Below, in pieces: positions 33,201-43,514 of a stretch of DNA of 64,000 bases. The first letter of the stretch is position 1. Each line of letters begins with the position of its first letter. Made by a program: the position numbers and the translations under genes. Under the pieces are notes generated by a model. It searched no databases and was not told where the DNA came from. It saw only the letters and a list, made by a program, of their open reading frames with translations. The DNA is taken from the NCBI GenBank assembly GCA_900128395.1, contig LT649239.1, forward strand, positions 1-64,000. Reading direction: 5' to 3'. Origin of the DNA: Stramenopiles sp. TOSAG23-2 (taxonomy: Eukaryota > Sar).

Positions 33201-33261
33201 GATTACTTTTTCATTCTCATTTTCGTTTTTGTTTTTGTTGCTTCTTCCCCCCCCGGTTAAA
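32441..33261. other. divergent promoter region with GT microsatellite
   Basis: Between divergent genes. It holds a CT run near 32640 and a perfect (GT)n microsatellite at 33167-33196. The open frame downstream could read through the GT repeat from a GTG, but the first ATG is at 33262. No other gene is seen. Confidence 0.6.
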
Positions 33262-35451
33262 ATGATACGTTTAATGGTAAGATATCGCCATACTACTACC
33301 ATTTCTACCCCATGTAAAATATTACGACGTCGATATATAAATAATATATCAGGTAATGATAATAATAATAATAATTCTAACAAACAAATCATAATAAATA
33401 AACGTTATAATTACATGCATAATTATACTAATAATAATATCAGATTCTTTTCATCTGCATCGAACGATGATGATAATGATTCTGCTTCTAATAATAAGGT
33501 AGGGTATACTTCTCTTTCTTCTACCGTTCATAATGATAAAAATTTACCATTGGCAGAAGAAGAAGAAGAAGAAGGACTAGCAAACAATGTAAAAGAGCAA
33601 ATGATAAATAAATTATATAATGCACACCTTGAACATGATGATGAGATGAAATTAAATCTACTGTCTTATTATATAAATGGTATGGACAGTATCGAAGATC
33701 CTCTTCTTGGGGATTTAGAAACCAAAAGTTTTTTTTACGAAGTTGCCGCGCATTCATTGCCACAAGGAAACGCATGGAATAATATGAAAAATTTAGAAAC
33801 TTCCATAAAATTATTTAAAAAATTTTGTAAATATGACGAAGGTAAATTTGACATTGAATTTACGAATTCAGATATATGTCTTTTAATGGCAACTGAACTG
33901 TTTGATCGAATACAAACATCCATGACATGGGATGTACGAAATAAAAATGTTATACATATGAAATTAAAAAGTGGACATGCAGCAAGAAAAATACAAATCG
34001 TAAATAAATACGATGAGAAAATGTTAACGTATTTTATTGACTTGTTTGAATTTGTAAGAAACAATAATATATTTAATGAACAAATATTTGATTTAAATAT
34101 ATCCGATGCAGCAATTTATATGTATGGACATGATGGAAATTTTGATAATGCAAAAAAACTTTTATTTGAACGTGATGATGTTAAAAAATATCCTGAAGAA
34201 ATAATGTGTGAATTTGTAAGATTTTTTTTACTTCAAAGTACTAAAACCAAACGAGCAATAAAAATTGATGAAGTGATGGAATTTATTAAAACAGAGACAA
34301 ATATTAATGAATTTGACAGCACAATGTTTCATCATATATTTCAAGCATGTTTAAAAGCAAAGAAATATGATACTGCAATGACTTATATAACTAAATTTAA
34401 ATATCAATTTCCAAAAAAACTAGCTTATGATAATCTTTATTCACTTATGATTAGATGTTGCCGTGCAAAACGTAAACATATAGCATTACAGCTATACAAT
34501 CAGTACAAAGATATTGCAAATAAAAAAAATAACATAAAGAATAATAGAAATAATCCAAGGTATATAATGAAAACTAGATCCAGATCGTTTGCTGCACTAT
34601 TAGATTGTTATCCTCGCAATCTTAATAATAGCGAACAAAATTTTGAATTGATAACAAAATTATTCGAGGAATTAAAATTCGATATAAACAAGATAATAAC
34701 AAAAGTACCAGAAGGTACTAATAATAGTGATAATATGAGAGAAAGAAAATTAATGTTGTATGGTATTGAAAAAGATATTATGTATGAATCGTATTTTAAA
34801 AAATGCTTAGAATTCAAGAAATATGAGGCAATTATGGAAATATATCAAAGTGATTTAAATGGCAATGGTAAAAATAAAATCAATTCACGTTTATATCCAT
34901 ACATTCTACGAGCAGCGATTTTATATAATTCTACGAGAAGAAAAAATTTCAAACGTGGATTGAAATTCTATTATGACGAAATAAAAAAAGGCTGTGTTTT
35001 AGATTCCAAAGATTATCATATGATTATAACTGCATTTCAACGGGATTTTCTCGATACAAATAGTATACATATGGCACATGAAGTAGATAAAATATTTCAA
35101 GATGCAATAGATGAAAAACAAATTGATATATTTCCAATGTATGGTATGTCAAATGAGGGGGAATCAGAATCGTCTCCCATTAAGAGATGCGATTTGCATT
35201 CTATAAACAATCGGCAAACAGCATTAGTTGCTGTGAAATATATTTGTAAATATTTTAATAAAGAAATGTTTGGCGATGGCAACAAAGATACATTTGATAT
35301 TGTTGTTGGAAAAGGAAGGTTTCAAGAAAATTCTGTTTTTATGACTATTATTAAGAAATATTTAGATCATGAAAAAATTCGTTATCGTGTTAGGGGTAAA
35401 AATGGTGTAATCACGTTAAATTGGCAATCTGTTTTAGAATGGAGAAAGTAA
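33262..35451 (+). CDS. organellar PPR-like protein with C-terminal Smr domain
   Basis: This 729-aa protein begins with a basic, hydroxylated, acid-poor leader (MIRLMVRYRHTTTISTPCKILRRRY) typical of mitochondrial import. The middle is helical and contains degenerate PPR/TPR-like units, clearest at about residues 350-430 (MFHHIFQACLKAKKYDTAMTYI; YDNLYSLMIRCCRAKRKHIALQLY). The last 55 residues resemble the end of an Smr domain (FDIVVGKGRFQENSVFMTIIKKYL followed by YRVRGKNGVITL), and PPR-Smr proteins act in organellar RNA metabolism. The ATG at 33262 is preferred to the GTG start inside the microsatellite. Assignment rests on pattern, not on a search. Confidence 0.65.
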   Translation: MIRLMVRYRHTTTISTPCKILRRRYINNISGNDNNNNNSNKQIIINKRYNYMHNYTNNNIRFFSSASNDDDNDSASNNKVGYTSLSSTVHNDKNLPLAEEEEEEGLANNVKEQMINKLYNAHLEHDDEMKLNLLSYYINGMDSIEDPLLGDLETKSFFYEVAAHSLPQGNAWNNMKNLETSIKLFKKFCKYDEGKFDIEFTNSDICLLMATELFDRIQTSMTWDVRNKNVIHMKLKSGHAARKIQIVNKYDEKMLTYFIDLFEFVRNNNIFNEQIFDLNISDAAIYMYGHDGNFDNAKKLLFERDDVKKYPEEIMCEFVRFFLLQSTKTKRAIKIDEVMEFIKTETNINEFDSTMFHHIFQACLKAKKYDTAMTYITKFKYQFPKKLAYDNLYSLMIRCCRAKRKHIALQLYNQYKDIANKKNNIKNNRNNPRYIMKTRSRSFAALLDCYPRNLNNSEQNFELITKLFEELKFDINKIITKVPEGTNNSDNMRERKLMLYGIEKDIMYESYFKKCLEFKKYEAIMEIYQSDLNGNGKNKINSRLYPYILRAAILYNSTRRKNFKRGLKFYYDEIKKGCVLDSKDYHMIITAFQRDFLDTNSIHMAHEVDKIFQDAIDEKQIDIFPMYGMSNEGESESSPIKRCDLHSINNRQTALVAVKYICKYFNKEMFGDGNKDTFDIVVGKGRFQENSVFMTIIKKYLDHEKIRYRVRGKNGVITLNWQSVLEWRK

Positions 35452-35928
35452 GACACACAGAGCGAATGCTTTTTGCATTTTATGAGGCTGTGGTAAATTT
35501 TATATGGTGTTTCGTAAAACTAATTTAAATTACGATCGTAAAAAATATCTGACAAGAGTCTTTTAGTGTGCTGTGTGTGTTGTTATATATTTTTTTAAAA
35601 AAAGAAAAATTTTACGACGTACATGTAAAAATATGGAAAATGAGAATTGGAAAGACACGATGATTTATAAAAATACGAAACCTTTGTAAAAAATAAAACA
35701 GTACTATACCGAACACGTACACACTATTTTATTATAAAATAAATTCCTGGTTTAATTTGTGCATTTTCACCAAAAATACATTTTTTTTAACAACATCTTA
35801 AACGCTTAACGCACACTCCTCTTTAAAAAACATTCTTTGCAACCACGCAGTTTTACTATACGAATCCGTATTTATTTCCCGATGATATTATATTATTGTT
35901 TCAAATATTTTAGGATGTTGTTTTAAAA
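35452..35928. other. intergenic, convergent 3' regions
   Basis: AT-rich sequence between convergent genes with nothing recognised. Confidence 0.5.
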
Positions 35929-37370
35929 TCAAAATCTTTCTTTCTTTTTGGAGGTTGAGTTATATTTACGAAGTGGGTGTTCGTATATATTTATATTGAT
36001 TTCATCCTCTTCCGGTTTCTTTTCGTTCTCTGCAGCAGTAACAATATTTGTTTCCTTTTGTTTTTTCTTCTGTTTATTGTAAGTAACCAAAGTTGCCGAT
36101 AGAATCATTCCAAAAAATCCAATATAATGAAATACAGAAAATATTTTGTCATATATAACCATGAAAGCCAACGTTGTTGGGATTAAAAACATTGTTGAGG
36201 CGGCAACAGACATGTAACTTGGTACATACTTGGAGCAATGTGAATATATATTGTTGCCCCATACAAGCACGTACGAACCAGTGGCGGTATATACAAAACT
36301 AATTGAAAAACAATTAAAGGTTTTCAAATTGTATATAATTACAATAATTGTTACAAATAAATTGAATGTGCAACCACTATTAAATGTACATTGATATTCC
36401 TTCGTTGTCTATAGCAAATATAAATTGTTATTTTTTGTTAGAAAATGCATACACGTCTTAAATTTATTTTTGTATAGATATTTACAGAGGTACTTACGTG
36501 TGATTTCCTGTATGCACCGATTGACGTATAATTGATTCCCCATATCGTTAATGCAGATGCAAACGTAATTATACTAAAAGCGGGCATTGCCTTCTCCTGG
36601 TTGTTGGTATCATTATTATTGGTTCCGGATATTAACGATGTAATGTCACATGATAACATTACAGCGGATAATATCATAGCACAAATTCCGAAAATTTTTA
36701 CGCCATTAAGCTTTTCATTCAAATAACACACACCATGGCCTATAGGAATTAATAATTGCAATGGTAGCATTGCAGATAAAATAGTCATATCTGTATTTGG
36801 CGTTCCAGACAAATTGCACCAGAGAAACCAAGCAAAAGAACTTCCAAAAGGTTGAAAGAACAAACCGACAAAAAGCCAATTAAATATTTTCGGCTTTTTT
36901 ATTATAAAAGTTTTAATGGTCGTATCTGCTGTTACTAACGTTGATGTTAATATACCAAAAAATTGGCCAAGACCTAAGCCACCTATGGTAGTGCAGACGG
37001 TAAAACCGTCTGCACTACCATTTATCGTTAACAAAATCGTTGCGATAGCCCAGATAGAAATTACAAGTAAAAATTCAAAAACAATTATGTACATTGGCGG
37101 CGGCATCTCTTTGCTTTCGTTATTTTTTTGCAATTGTATTTCGTCTGGAGAAATGGTGGATAATTTTCCAGATATTTCTTCAATTTTATGATTCTTCGAT
37201 TGGATATTATCTTTGACTACATCAGCATGGTCATTTTTGCTACTCAATTCAAATATCGGTATTAATTTCTGTGATGAATTCGCAGCAATGCCATTATTAT
37301 TTTGTATCTTGGAATAAAATAATTGATCTTTCACTTTTTCGTTGTGGTGATGATTTGTTAGTTTCGACAT
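35929..37370 (-). CDS. DMT/EamA-type membrane transporter, spliced
   Basis: The gene has two exons, 37370-36498 and 36408-35929, separated by an 89-bp phase-0 intron (36409-36497) with donor GTAAGT and acceptor TATAG. Splicing joins ...GAYRKSH to TTKEYQ..., giving 450 aa. About ten hydrophobic spans follow a polar 95-residue N-terminal tail. Examples are MYIIVFEFLLVISIWAIATILL, IFNWLFVGLFFQPFGSSFAW and VKIFGICAMILSAVML in the first half. Spans in the second half include IITFASALTIWGINY, FNLFVTIIVIIYNL and IGFFGMILSATLV. The two-half arrangement resembles drug/metabolite (EamA-like) transporters. The substrate is unknown. The C-terminus is cytosolic-looking (Lys/Glu-rich). A perfect 16-bp hairpin lies in exon 1. 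Confidence 0.75.
36986..37020. repeat. perfect 16-bp inverted repeat with 3-base loop inside a CDS
   Basis: Arms tggtagtgcagacggt and accgtctgcactacca flank 'aaa'. On the coding (minus) strand it encodes NGSADGFTVCTTI between two membrane spans of the transporter. No mismatch occurs in the stem. Confidence 0.95.
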
Positions 37371-38431
37371 AGTGTTTTATTCCTTATAATAATTAATCTG
37401 TATCGATAATCGTTCTATCCTTTTTTTATCTTCTATATTACATTCTTTTTGTTTCAAGGTCGCATTATGCGTATATAGTGTATTTCTAATTTCTATGCTT
37501 TTATCAAGGTGGTCATTGTTGCAACATTGCCGAATAGCATAGAAATAGCACTTAGATTGGTATAAATTCTAGATTCCATCGGCCTAATGGAAAAAATGTA
37601 TTCCGTGCGTGCTATTCCATGCTAAGCAACCTGTTGAATCTCGTATAAACTTTGGAAAAAAAGAACTTTCAAAGCTATTTACATGCTTTTGCAAAAATAC
37701 AAAAAGTTCTTTTTACCTTTTGTCCTTTTGCGGCTGCTTGGTGCTCGTAATAGGATGGTCTTCAATATAGAGTACGACAAGTATAATTGACAGCAAAAAA
37801 AAAAAAGAAACTCTTGCGTCTCTGATGCGTCTCTGCTGCGTCTCTGCCAGTCTGCCCTCTCTCCTCTCCGAGATCAAACGGGTCTCGGATCTCGGAAACT
37901 CCGCACCCTGTGTACATGTAAAAAATGTACACTTATAATATATTAATAATAACAAAATAACAAAATAAAACTATTCACTATGATAGGATGATAGGAAATA
38001 TAGGCAATTTTATTTTTCATATCAACAGCGCAAAATACTGTAGATTACATATTTATTATACCTGGTACTACAACATACATAATAATATGATGTATTATTA
38101 TTATTATCATCATCATTATTATTATTATTATATGCAAAACATAAATGCAAATATGCAAATATATAAATATTACTAAGTTATTTATTAAATACTTAGATTG
38201 ATCAAAAGAAAGAAAAACAATCAACTTATTTATCTCCTGAAAATTATAATCAAATATCGAACTATTGAAATAATCAATTAGCACGTTTACGTTTGCGCTA
38301 ATATTGAAATGAAAGTATAAAGAACAACAACCAAAACAATACAAAATACAATTAAACTATTTAATATAATATAATATACGTGATAGCAAGACTGCCAGAA
38401 AACGGAGTAAAGGCAATAATAATTAAATAAT
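37371..38431. other. 1-kb divergent intergenic region
   Basis: No gene is supported. A patch at 37815-37912 is richer in G+C, with repeated 'tgcgtctctg' phrases and a ccgaga...tctcgg inverted repeat near 37877-37897; it might fold but matches no known RNA. ATT/ATC trinucleotide runs lie at about 38095-38130. Confidence 0.5.
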
Positions 38432-39109
38432 ATGCACCAGCAAGTGCACTCACAAGTGCACCCACAACACGTCAATAGTAAAATCGAAGAAGCAACAATG
38501 CATCCACAAGAACGATTTTTATTACAATCTGCGATTGAAAGAATTTGGCATCAATATGATATTAACAAATCAAACTCAATTGATGCAAAAGAAGCAAAAC
38601 AAATGATAATTGATATCACAGGACATAAAAAAATATCAAAGCACGTAACGGCATTCATCGCTCATATTGAAAGTGAGGCATATGAAACAACTGGCCAAGA
38701 ACCTAACGGAGTATTGGAAAAGAATGAATTATTGAACTTTTTAGAACACGGTATTCAGCTGAATAAAGAGCAACGAGAAATATATGCAAAAAAAGGAGCA
38801 TTCCAAAAAACACTAGTTGATTTTTTCGTTGGATGCGATAAATTAATGGATGAAATATGCGATGAACATAAAGTATTATTGATTAAGTACATTGATTCAA
38901 TATGGAGTAAATATGATGTAGATAATAGTAAAAGTATAGGCGTGCAAGAGATCAAGCAATTAATATTGGACATTACCGGTCATGAAAATGTAACTGAAGA
39001 GGAGTGTAGTAATTTTGTAGCATACATAGAAAGTCAATCAAGTGGAGAAGCCAATGGTGAAATAGAAAAAGAAGAATTATTTCATTTTTGGAAGATGCTA
39101 TTTCAATGA
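38432..39109 (+). CDS. calcium-binding repeat protein, N-terminal part (frame broken at its end)
   Basis: This 225-aa frame contains two copies of a module of about 110 residues. Each copy has an EF-hand-like helix-loop (IWHQYDINKSNSIDAKEAKQ; IWSKYDVDNSKSIGVQEIKQ), then LDITGH, a helix ending in YIES/HIES, and a second loop 'NGxLEKxELxxF'. In the first copy that loop is followed by a segment ending FQKTLVDFFVGCDK. In the second copy the frame stops just after EELFHF, while the expected continuation is found one frame over, starting at once in the next ORF. A 1-base loss in the T5 run at 39085-39089 explains this. The protein therefore most likely continues to 41664. The His/Gln-rich N-terminus starts at the first ATG. 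Confidence 0.8.
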   Translation: MHQQVHSQVHPQHVNSKIEEATMHPQERFLLQSAIERIWHQYDINKSNSIDAKEAKQMIIDITGHKKISKHVTAFIAHIESEAYETTGQEPNGVLEKNELLNFLEHGIQLNKEQREIYAKKGAFQKTLVDFFVGCDKLMDEICDEHKVLLIKYIDSIWSKYDVDNSKSIGVQEIKQLILDITGHENVTEEECSNFVAYIESQSSGEANGEIEKEELFHFWKMLFQ

Positions 39110-41664
39110 GTGAAAATGAGCGTAAAGATTTTGGAAGTCGAAGTAAATTCCATGCAACATTAGTTGACTTTATTAATGGCATAGATAAAGCAAGACATGG
39201 CTTTGCGATAAATAAGAGAAATGCAATTGTTGATTTTATATGGTCAAAGTATAGTACCGATAATTCTAATTCAATTGATGAAGAGGTATCAAAACAAATG
39301 ATTTTAGATGTAACTGGGCATAAAACAGTTGGATCAAAATGTTTGACGAAATTTATAACCTATATAGAAAGCGAATCATATGCTGTAACAGGCAAAACTG
39401 CGAATGGAAAGTTGGAGAAACAAGAGATATTTCACTTTATAAAAGAAGGTGAAAAACTTACGACGAAGCAGCGTAAGCTATATGCAGAACAAGGACCTTT
39501 TCAAAAATTTATAATTGAGTTTCTCAGCGGCTGCGAAAAGCTAACAGCCAGTATCGAATTACAGTTGGTCGCAAATGATGTCAATGTGACAGATACGAGC
39601 AAGAAAGCAAATCAAAATAGCGATATCAATTCAAAACAAAAAGCAACTAATGATCTACAAGCAAACATACTGACAAAAGAACTTGAAGTCAAAGAGGAAA
39701 CGAAAACGTTGGATGCCACAAGTTTAGGAAATGATATAGAGACGATGGCGGTCGCTGCAAAGCAAGAAGAAGCAAATGTAGAAAACAACATGATCGAATC
39801 AAAAGAAGAAGTCAAAGTGACCGTTGGTGATGAATCGGAGACTATAAATAAGGTAAATCAAATCAGCGTAGGCGATAGGGTCTATGCAGATTGTGATTGG
39901 GATGAGTGGTATCCTGGTGTTGTAGATTCAGTTAATGATGATGGCACATACAATATTAATTTTGACGATGGTGATTATGTTGAAAATGTCTTGGAAGAAC
40001 AAATTGAAATGGCTGGTGAAGAGACAGAGGATCATGTAGATGGAGCAGCACAGGAAATGGATCCAAATGCTATCAACGTAACAGCGACAAATGTAACAAA
40101 AGAAGAAACTAGTTCTATTGAAAACCCAATGGTTGAATTGGGTGCTAAAAATGCTGTTACAGTTGCATCAAATGTTGCAAATTCGGTTAAGTCAAAAAAA
40201 GGAGCATCAAATATGGAATCAAGTTCAAACAACCAAGTAGTTTCTGCATCAGTTGCTGCAACAGTTGAAAAAACTAATACATCAAATGGTATTAAAGCAT
40301 TAAATGTAGAATCAAGTTTAAACAACCAAGTAGTTTCTGCATCAGTTGCTGCAACAGTTGCTGCAACAGTTGAAAAAACTAATATACCAAACGGTATTAA
40401 AGCATCACATGTAGAATCAAGTTCAAACAACCAAGTAGTTGCTGCAACAGTTGAAAAAACTAATACATCAAATGGTATTAAAGCATCAAATGTAGAATCA
40501 AGTTTAAACAACCAAGTAGTTGCAGTTGCTGCATCAGTTGCTGCAACAGTTGAAAAACCTAGTACACCAAATGGTCTTAAAGCATCAAATATAGAATCAA
40601 GTTTAAACAACCAAGAAGTTGTTTCTGCAGCAGTTGAAAAATCTAATACATCAGTTGCTGCATCAGTTGCTGCAACAGTTGAAAAAACTAATACATCAAA
40701 TGGTATTAAAGCATCAAATGTAGAATCAAGTTTAAACAACCAAGTAGTTGCAGTTGCTGCATCAGTTGCTGCAACAGTTGAAAAAACTAATACATCAAAT
40801 GGTATTAAAGCATCAAATGTAGAATCAAGTTTAAACAACCAAGTAGTTGCAGTTGCTGCATCAGTTGCTGCAACAGTTGAAAAAACTAATACATCAAATG
40901 GTATTAAAGCATCAAATGTAGAATCAAGTTTAAACAACCAAGTAGTTGCAGTTGCTGCATCAGTTGCTGCAACAGTTGAAAAAACTAATACATCAAATGG
41001 TATTAAAGCATCAAATGTAGAATCAAGTTTAAACAACCAAGTAGTTGCAGTTGCTGCATCAGTTGCTGCAACAGTTGAAAAAACTAATACATCAAATGGT
41101 ATTAAAGCATCAAATGTAGAATCAAGTTTAAACAACCAAGTAGTTGCAGTTGCTGCATCAGTTGCTGCAACAGTTGAAAAAACTAATACATCAAATGGTA
41201 TTAAAGCATCAAATGTAGAATCAAGTTTAAACAACCAAGTAGTTGCAGTTGCTGCATCAGTTGCTGCAACAGTTGAAAAAACTAATACATCAAATGGTAT
41301 TAAAGCATCAAATGTAGAATCAAGTTTAAACAACCAAGTAGTTGCAGTTGCTGCATCAGTTGCTGCAACAGTTGAAAAAACTAATACATCAAATGGTATT
41401 AAAGCATCAAATGTAGAATCAAGTTTAAACAACCAAGTAGTTGCAGTTGCTGCATCAGTTGCTGCAACAGTTGAAAAAACTAATACATCAAATGGTATTA
41501 AAGCATCAAATGTAGAATCAAGTTTAAACAACCAAGTAGTTGCAGTTGCTGCATCAGTTGCTGCAACAGTTGAAAAAACTAATACATCAAATGGTATTAA
41601 AGCATCAAATGTAGAATCAAGTTTAAACAACCAAGTAGTTGCAGTTGCTGTATTATTTATATAA
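39106..41664 (+). CDS. calcium-binding/Tudor-like protein with 33-aa perfect repeats (continuation of the previous frame)
   Basis: This frame (ATG 39106; open from 39088) begins with the missing tail of the second EF-hand-like module (RKDFGSRSKFHATLVDF). A third module follows (IWSKYSTDNSNSIDEEVSKQ), in which the first loop position is Ser, so calcium binding may be weaker. After an acidic linker comes a Tudor/agenet-like domain at about 39867-40010 (GDRVYADCDWDEWYPGVV, then DGTYNINFDDGD). The C-terminal half is a Ala/Val/Asn/Ser-rich array of 33-residue repeats (VEKTNTSNGIKASNVESSLN). No function is known; the array resembles adhesive or spacer regions. The end (AVAVLFI) falls just after the last repeat. 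Confidence 0.8.
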   Translation: MSENERKDFGSRSKFHATLVDFINGIDKARHGFAINKRNAIVDFIWSKYSTDNSNSIDEEVSKQMILDVTGHKTVGSKCLTKFITYIESESYAVTGKTANGKLEKQEIFHFIKEGEKLTTKQRKLYAEQGPFQKFIIEFLSGCEKLTASIELQLVANDVNVTDTSKKANQNSDINSKQKATNDLQANILTKELEVKEETKTLDATSLGNDIETMAVAAKQEEANVENNMIESKEEVKVTVGDESETINKVNQISVGDRVYADCDWDEWYPGVVDSVNDDGTYNINFDDGDYVENVLEEQIEMAGEETEDHVDGAAQEMDPNAINVTATNVTKEETSSIENPMVELGAKNAVTVASNVANSVKSKKGASNMESSSNNQVVSASVAATVEKTNTSNGIKALNVESSLNNQVVSASVAATVAATVEKTNIPNGIKASHVESSSNNQVVAATVEKTNTSNGIKASNVESSLNNQVVAVAASVAATVEKPSTPNGLKASNIESSLNNQEVVSAAVEKSNTSVAASVAATVEKTNTSNGIKASNVESSLNNQVVAVAASVAATVEKTNTSNGIKASNVESSLNNQVVAVAASVAATVEKTNTSNGIKASNVESSLNNQVVAVAASVAATVEKTNTSNGIKASNVESSLNNQVVAVAASVAATVEKTNTSNGIKASNVESSLNNQVVAVAASVAATVEKTNTSNGIKASNVESSLNNQVVAVAASVAATVEKTNTSNGIKASNVESSLNNQVVAVAASVAATVEKTNTSNGIKASNVESSLNNQVVAVAASVAATVEKTNTSNGIKASNVESSLNNQVVAVAASVAATVEKTNTSNGIKASNVESSLNNQVVAVAVLFI
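40217..41650 (+). repeat. 99-bp in-frame minisatellite
   Basis: From about 40680 to 41650 a 99-bp unit recurs head to tail. The marker 'caagtagttgcagttgctgc' starts at 40741, 40840, 40939, 41038, 41137, 41236, 41335, 41434 and 41533, and at 41632 the last copy diverges. The copies look identical, including silent positions. Upstream, 40217-40680, units are degenerate and of unequal length. Because 99 is a multiple of three, copy-number change keeps the frame. The reverse strand is also open across the array, but only as a by-product. Confidence 0.97.
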
Positions 41665-41864
41665 TTATTTTTTTAGTTTTAGTTCAGAAATTAAAATGCA
41701 AAAGGTGATTCATAATTTTTTTTTTTCGTTTCGTTTTGATTTAATAACATTTTATTGGAATAGATACGAGTTGTACATACAGCATACATATATATAAACC
41801 ACGTTTGCGAATCTTTGTTGAAAACAGGAGAAAGAGAGACAGCAATAAAATTAAAAACAAGAAA

Positions 41865-42935
41865 ATGGTCGAATATTTGAATAATGTTGAAAAGGTAACG
41901 GCCGTTATGCATAATAATAATAACATTATTGTCAATAGTTTACGGCGTGTTTTGAAGAATACAAGTACTGCATGTCATACCATGAAAACATGTGATTTGT
42001 GTTATGCGACTACAGGTTGTCATTTTTGTGCAAGCGATAATCAATGTCATACATATGGTAGTGCATATGGATGTGTCTATGGTGCTTCTTGCGAGACTGA
42101 AGATGGGTGCGTGCGTAAAACAGCTGAAAATATACGATATATGGGTGCGACTTTTGGGGATATAATTTTAATTATGTTTCTCGTTGGTATCATTATGACA
42201 TGTGCTGTGCTATGCGTTTGGTCAGCCAGTTTACTCAAAGATTTGGTTAGCGAAACAAAAGAGGAAACCGATCAAAAATATATTAGATTAAATAGAATGT
42301 CGAATGCTGGTGAAAATATCGATGATGTGGATGATGAGGAAGCTTCTAACTGGATCGTACCAAAAAAAAAAGTGACAATGACACCAGCTAAAGCTGTTCG
42401 AATATTACGTTGTTGTAAATTATGTTGGTTGGGTCTTGTTGTTTCTAGTATTGTCATTGGCGTCCTAGTTGGTATTAATTTCCCAAACAAACCAACGTAC
42501 AATGTATGTATGGAAAATTTTAATTGGAAAAGTATTTTAAATAGCTTTACGAAATTAAGTCTTCAAGCTGATTTTGATGTTGTTTTAAGTATTAAAAACC
42601 CAAATCGATTTGATTTCGCTGTAAATAATTTGCGAGTTGATTTTTTACATGATTCTATTGTTGTTGGATCTGCTCATGATACAGAAGAATTAGTTTTGAA
42701 ACCTCATACAATAACTGATTATGTCTTGAAAGTAAGCTTTCGACCTGGATTTACGCAAGCACTAAGTATGCAACAAGATTACATGCGTAATGATTTATAT
42801 TTCACTTTAAAAGGTAACGTACTAGGGTATACAACACCGTTGGGTTGGAAATATGATTTTGATCAAGAAATTGAAGATGTTGAATTACGAATTGGTGATG
42901 AAGCTGATACAAGCTTATGTAAATGTAAATCGTAA
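41865..42935 (+). CDS. two-pass membrane protein with Cys-rich PSI-like and LEA14-like domains
   Basis: This 356-aa protein has a Cys-rich PSI-like segment at 37-82 (CHTMKTCDLCYATTGCHFC...), membrane spans at about 97-121 and 187-206, an acidic loop between them, and a C-terminal LEA_2/LEA14-like beta domain at about 232-340 (ADFDVVLSIKNPNRFDFAVNNLRVDF is its core). The Cys-rich part and LEA domain would lie on the same side of the membrane. The ATG at 41865 is used; upstream codons open only with TTG. LEA14 domains bind lipids or stabilise membranes in other organisms; the role here is not known. Confidence 0.75.
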   Translation: MVEYLNNVEKVTAVMHNNNNIIVNSLRRVLKNTSTACHTMKTCDLCYATTGCHFCASDNQCHTYGSAYGCVYGASCETEDGCVRKTAENIRYMGATFGDIILIMFLVGIIMTCAVLCVWSASLLKDLVSETKEETDQKYIRLNRMSNAGENIDDVDDEEASNWIVPKKKVTMTPAKAVRILRCCKLCWLGLVVSSIVIGVLVGINFPNKPTYNVCMENFNWKSILNSFTKLSLQADFDVVLSIKNPNRFDFAVNNLRVDFLHDSIVVGSAHDTEELVLKPHTITDYVLKVSFRPGFTQALSMQQDYMRNDLYFTLKGNVLGYTTPLGWKYDFDQEIEDVELRIGDEADTSLCKCKS

Positions 42936-43514
42936 ATCTTGTAAAAATGTACGTATATTGTATATGTATATGATAATATGATATTCACACATTTTCTTTT
43001 AAACCCATCGATTCTGCTGTTTCAAATTCGCATTTCGCTGGGAAATGGCCTTTGGGAAAATACCCTTACTGGCGGCTTACCATTACCAGTACTACATCAT
43101 GCACGCGTATATCATTTTTCTACATTTTCGGATATTTTGTACTTTTTAGATTATGTGAAAAATAAAAGAGGAATTTTAGTGCTTTAGAAAAAATGGCATA
43201 TAGAACCATAGTCAATAGTGTTAATGTGCGAATAATAAAATATGACTATCAAATATATGGAAATTATATTGTAATTGAATTTATGGGTTTTCATTTTGGG
43301 TTTCTACACCAAGTCCGTTAAAAAACACGACGACAAAACACGACGACAGTCTTTTTTTTTTATTTATTAATAGCTTAAAATGATTATACTGTATATAATA
43401 ACACAAAAACCCAAAAGCATAATATCAATATAGCACAAAAACAAATGCAAATTTTCTTTCATAGTACAGTATTTAGCACACACATATATACATACATATA
43501 CATACATACGCATT
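42936..43514. other. intergenic
   Basis: AT-rich sequence between two plus-strand genes. An open frame at 42978-43187 has no family features. Nothing else is seen. Confidence 0.5.

Noticed and set aside
33172-33261. N-terminal extension of the PPR-Smr-like protein through the GT microsatellite
   Set aside because: It starts at GTG and reads Cys-Val repeats from a microsatellite; the ATG at 33262 begins a credible mitochondrial leader.
37815-37912. Structured RNA candidate with ccgaga/tctcgg hairpin
   Set aside because: Only a 6-bp stem is clear and the rest is a CT-rich simple repeat; it matches no known RNA family by eye.
40032-41630. 532-codon open frame antisense to the 99-bp repeats
   Set aside because: It exists only because the repeat unit is a multiple of three and happens to lack stops on the other strand; the sense frame carries the domains upstream.
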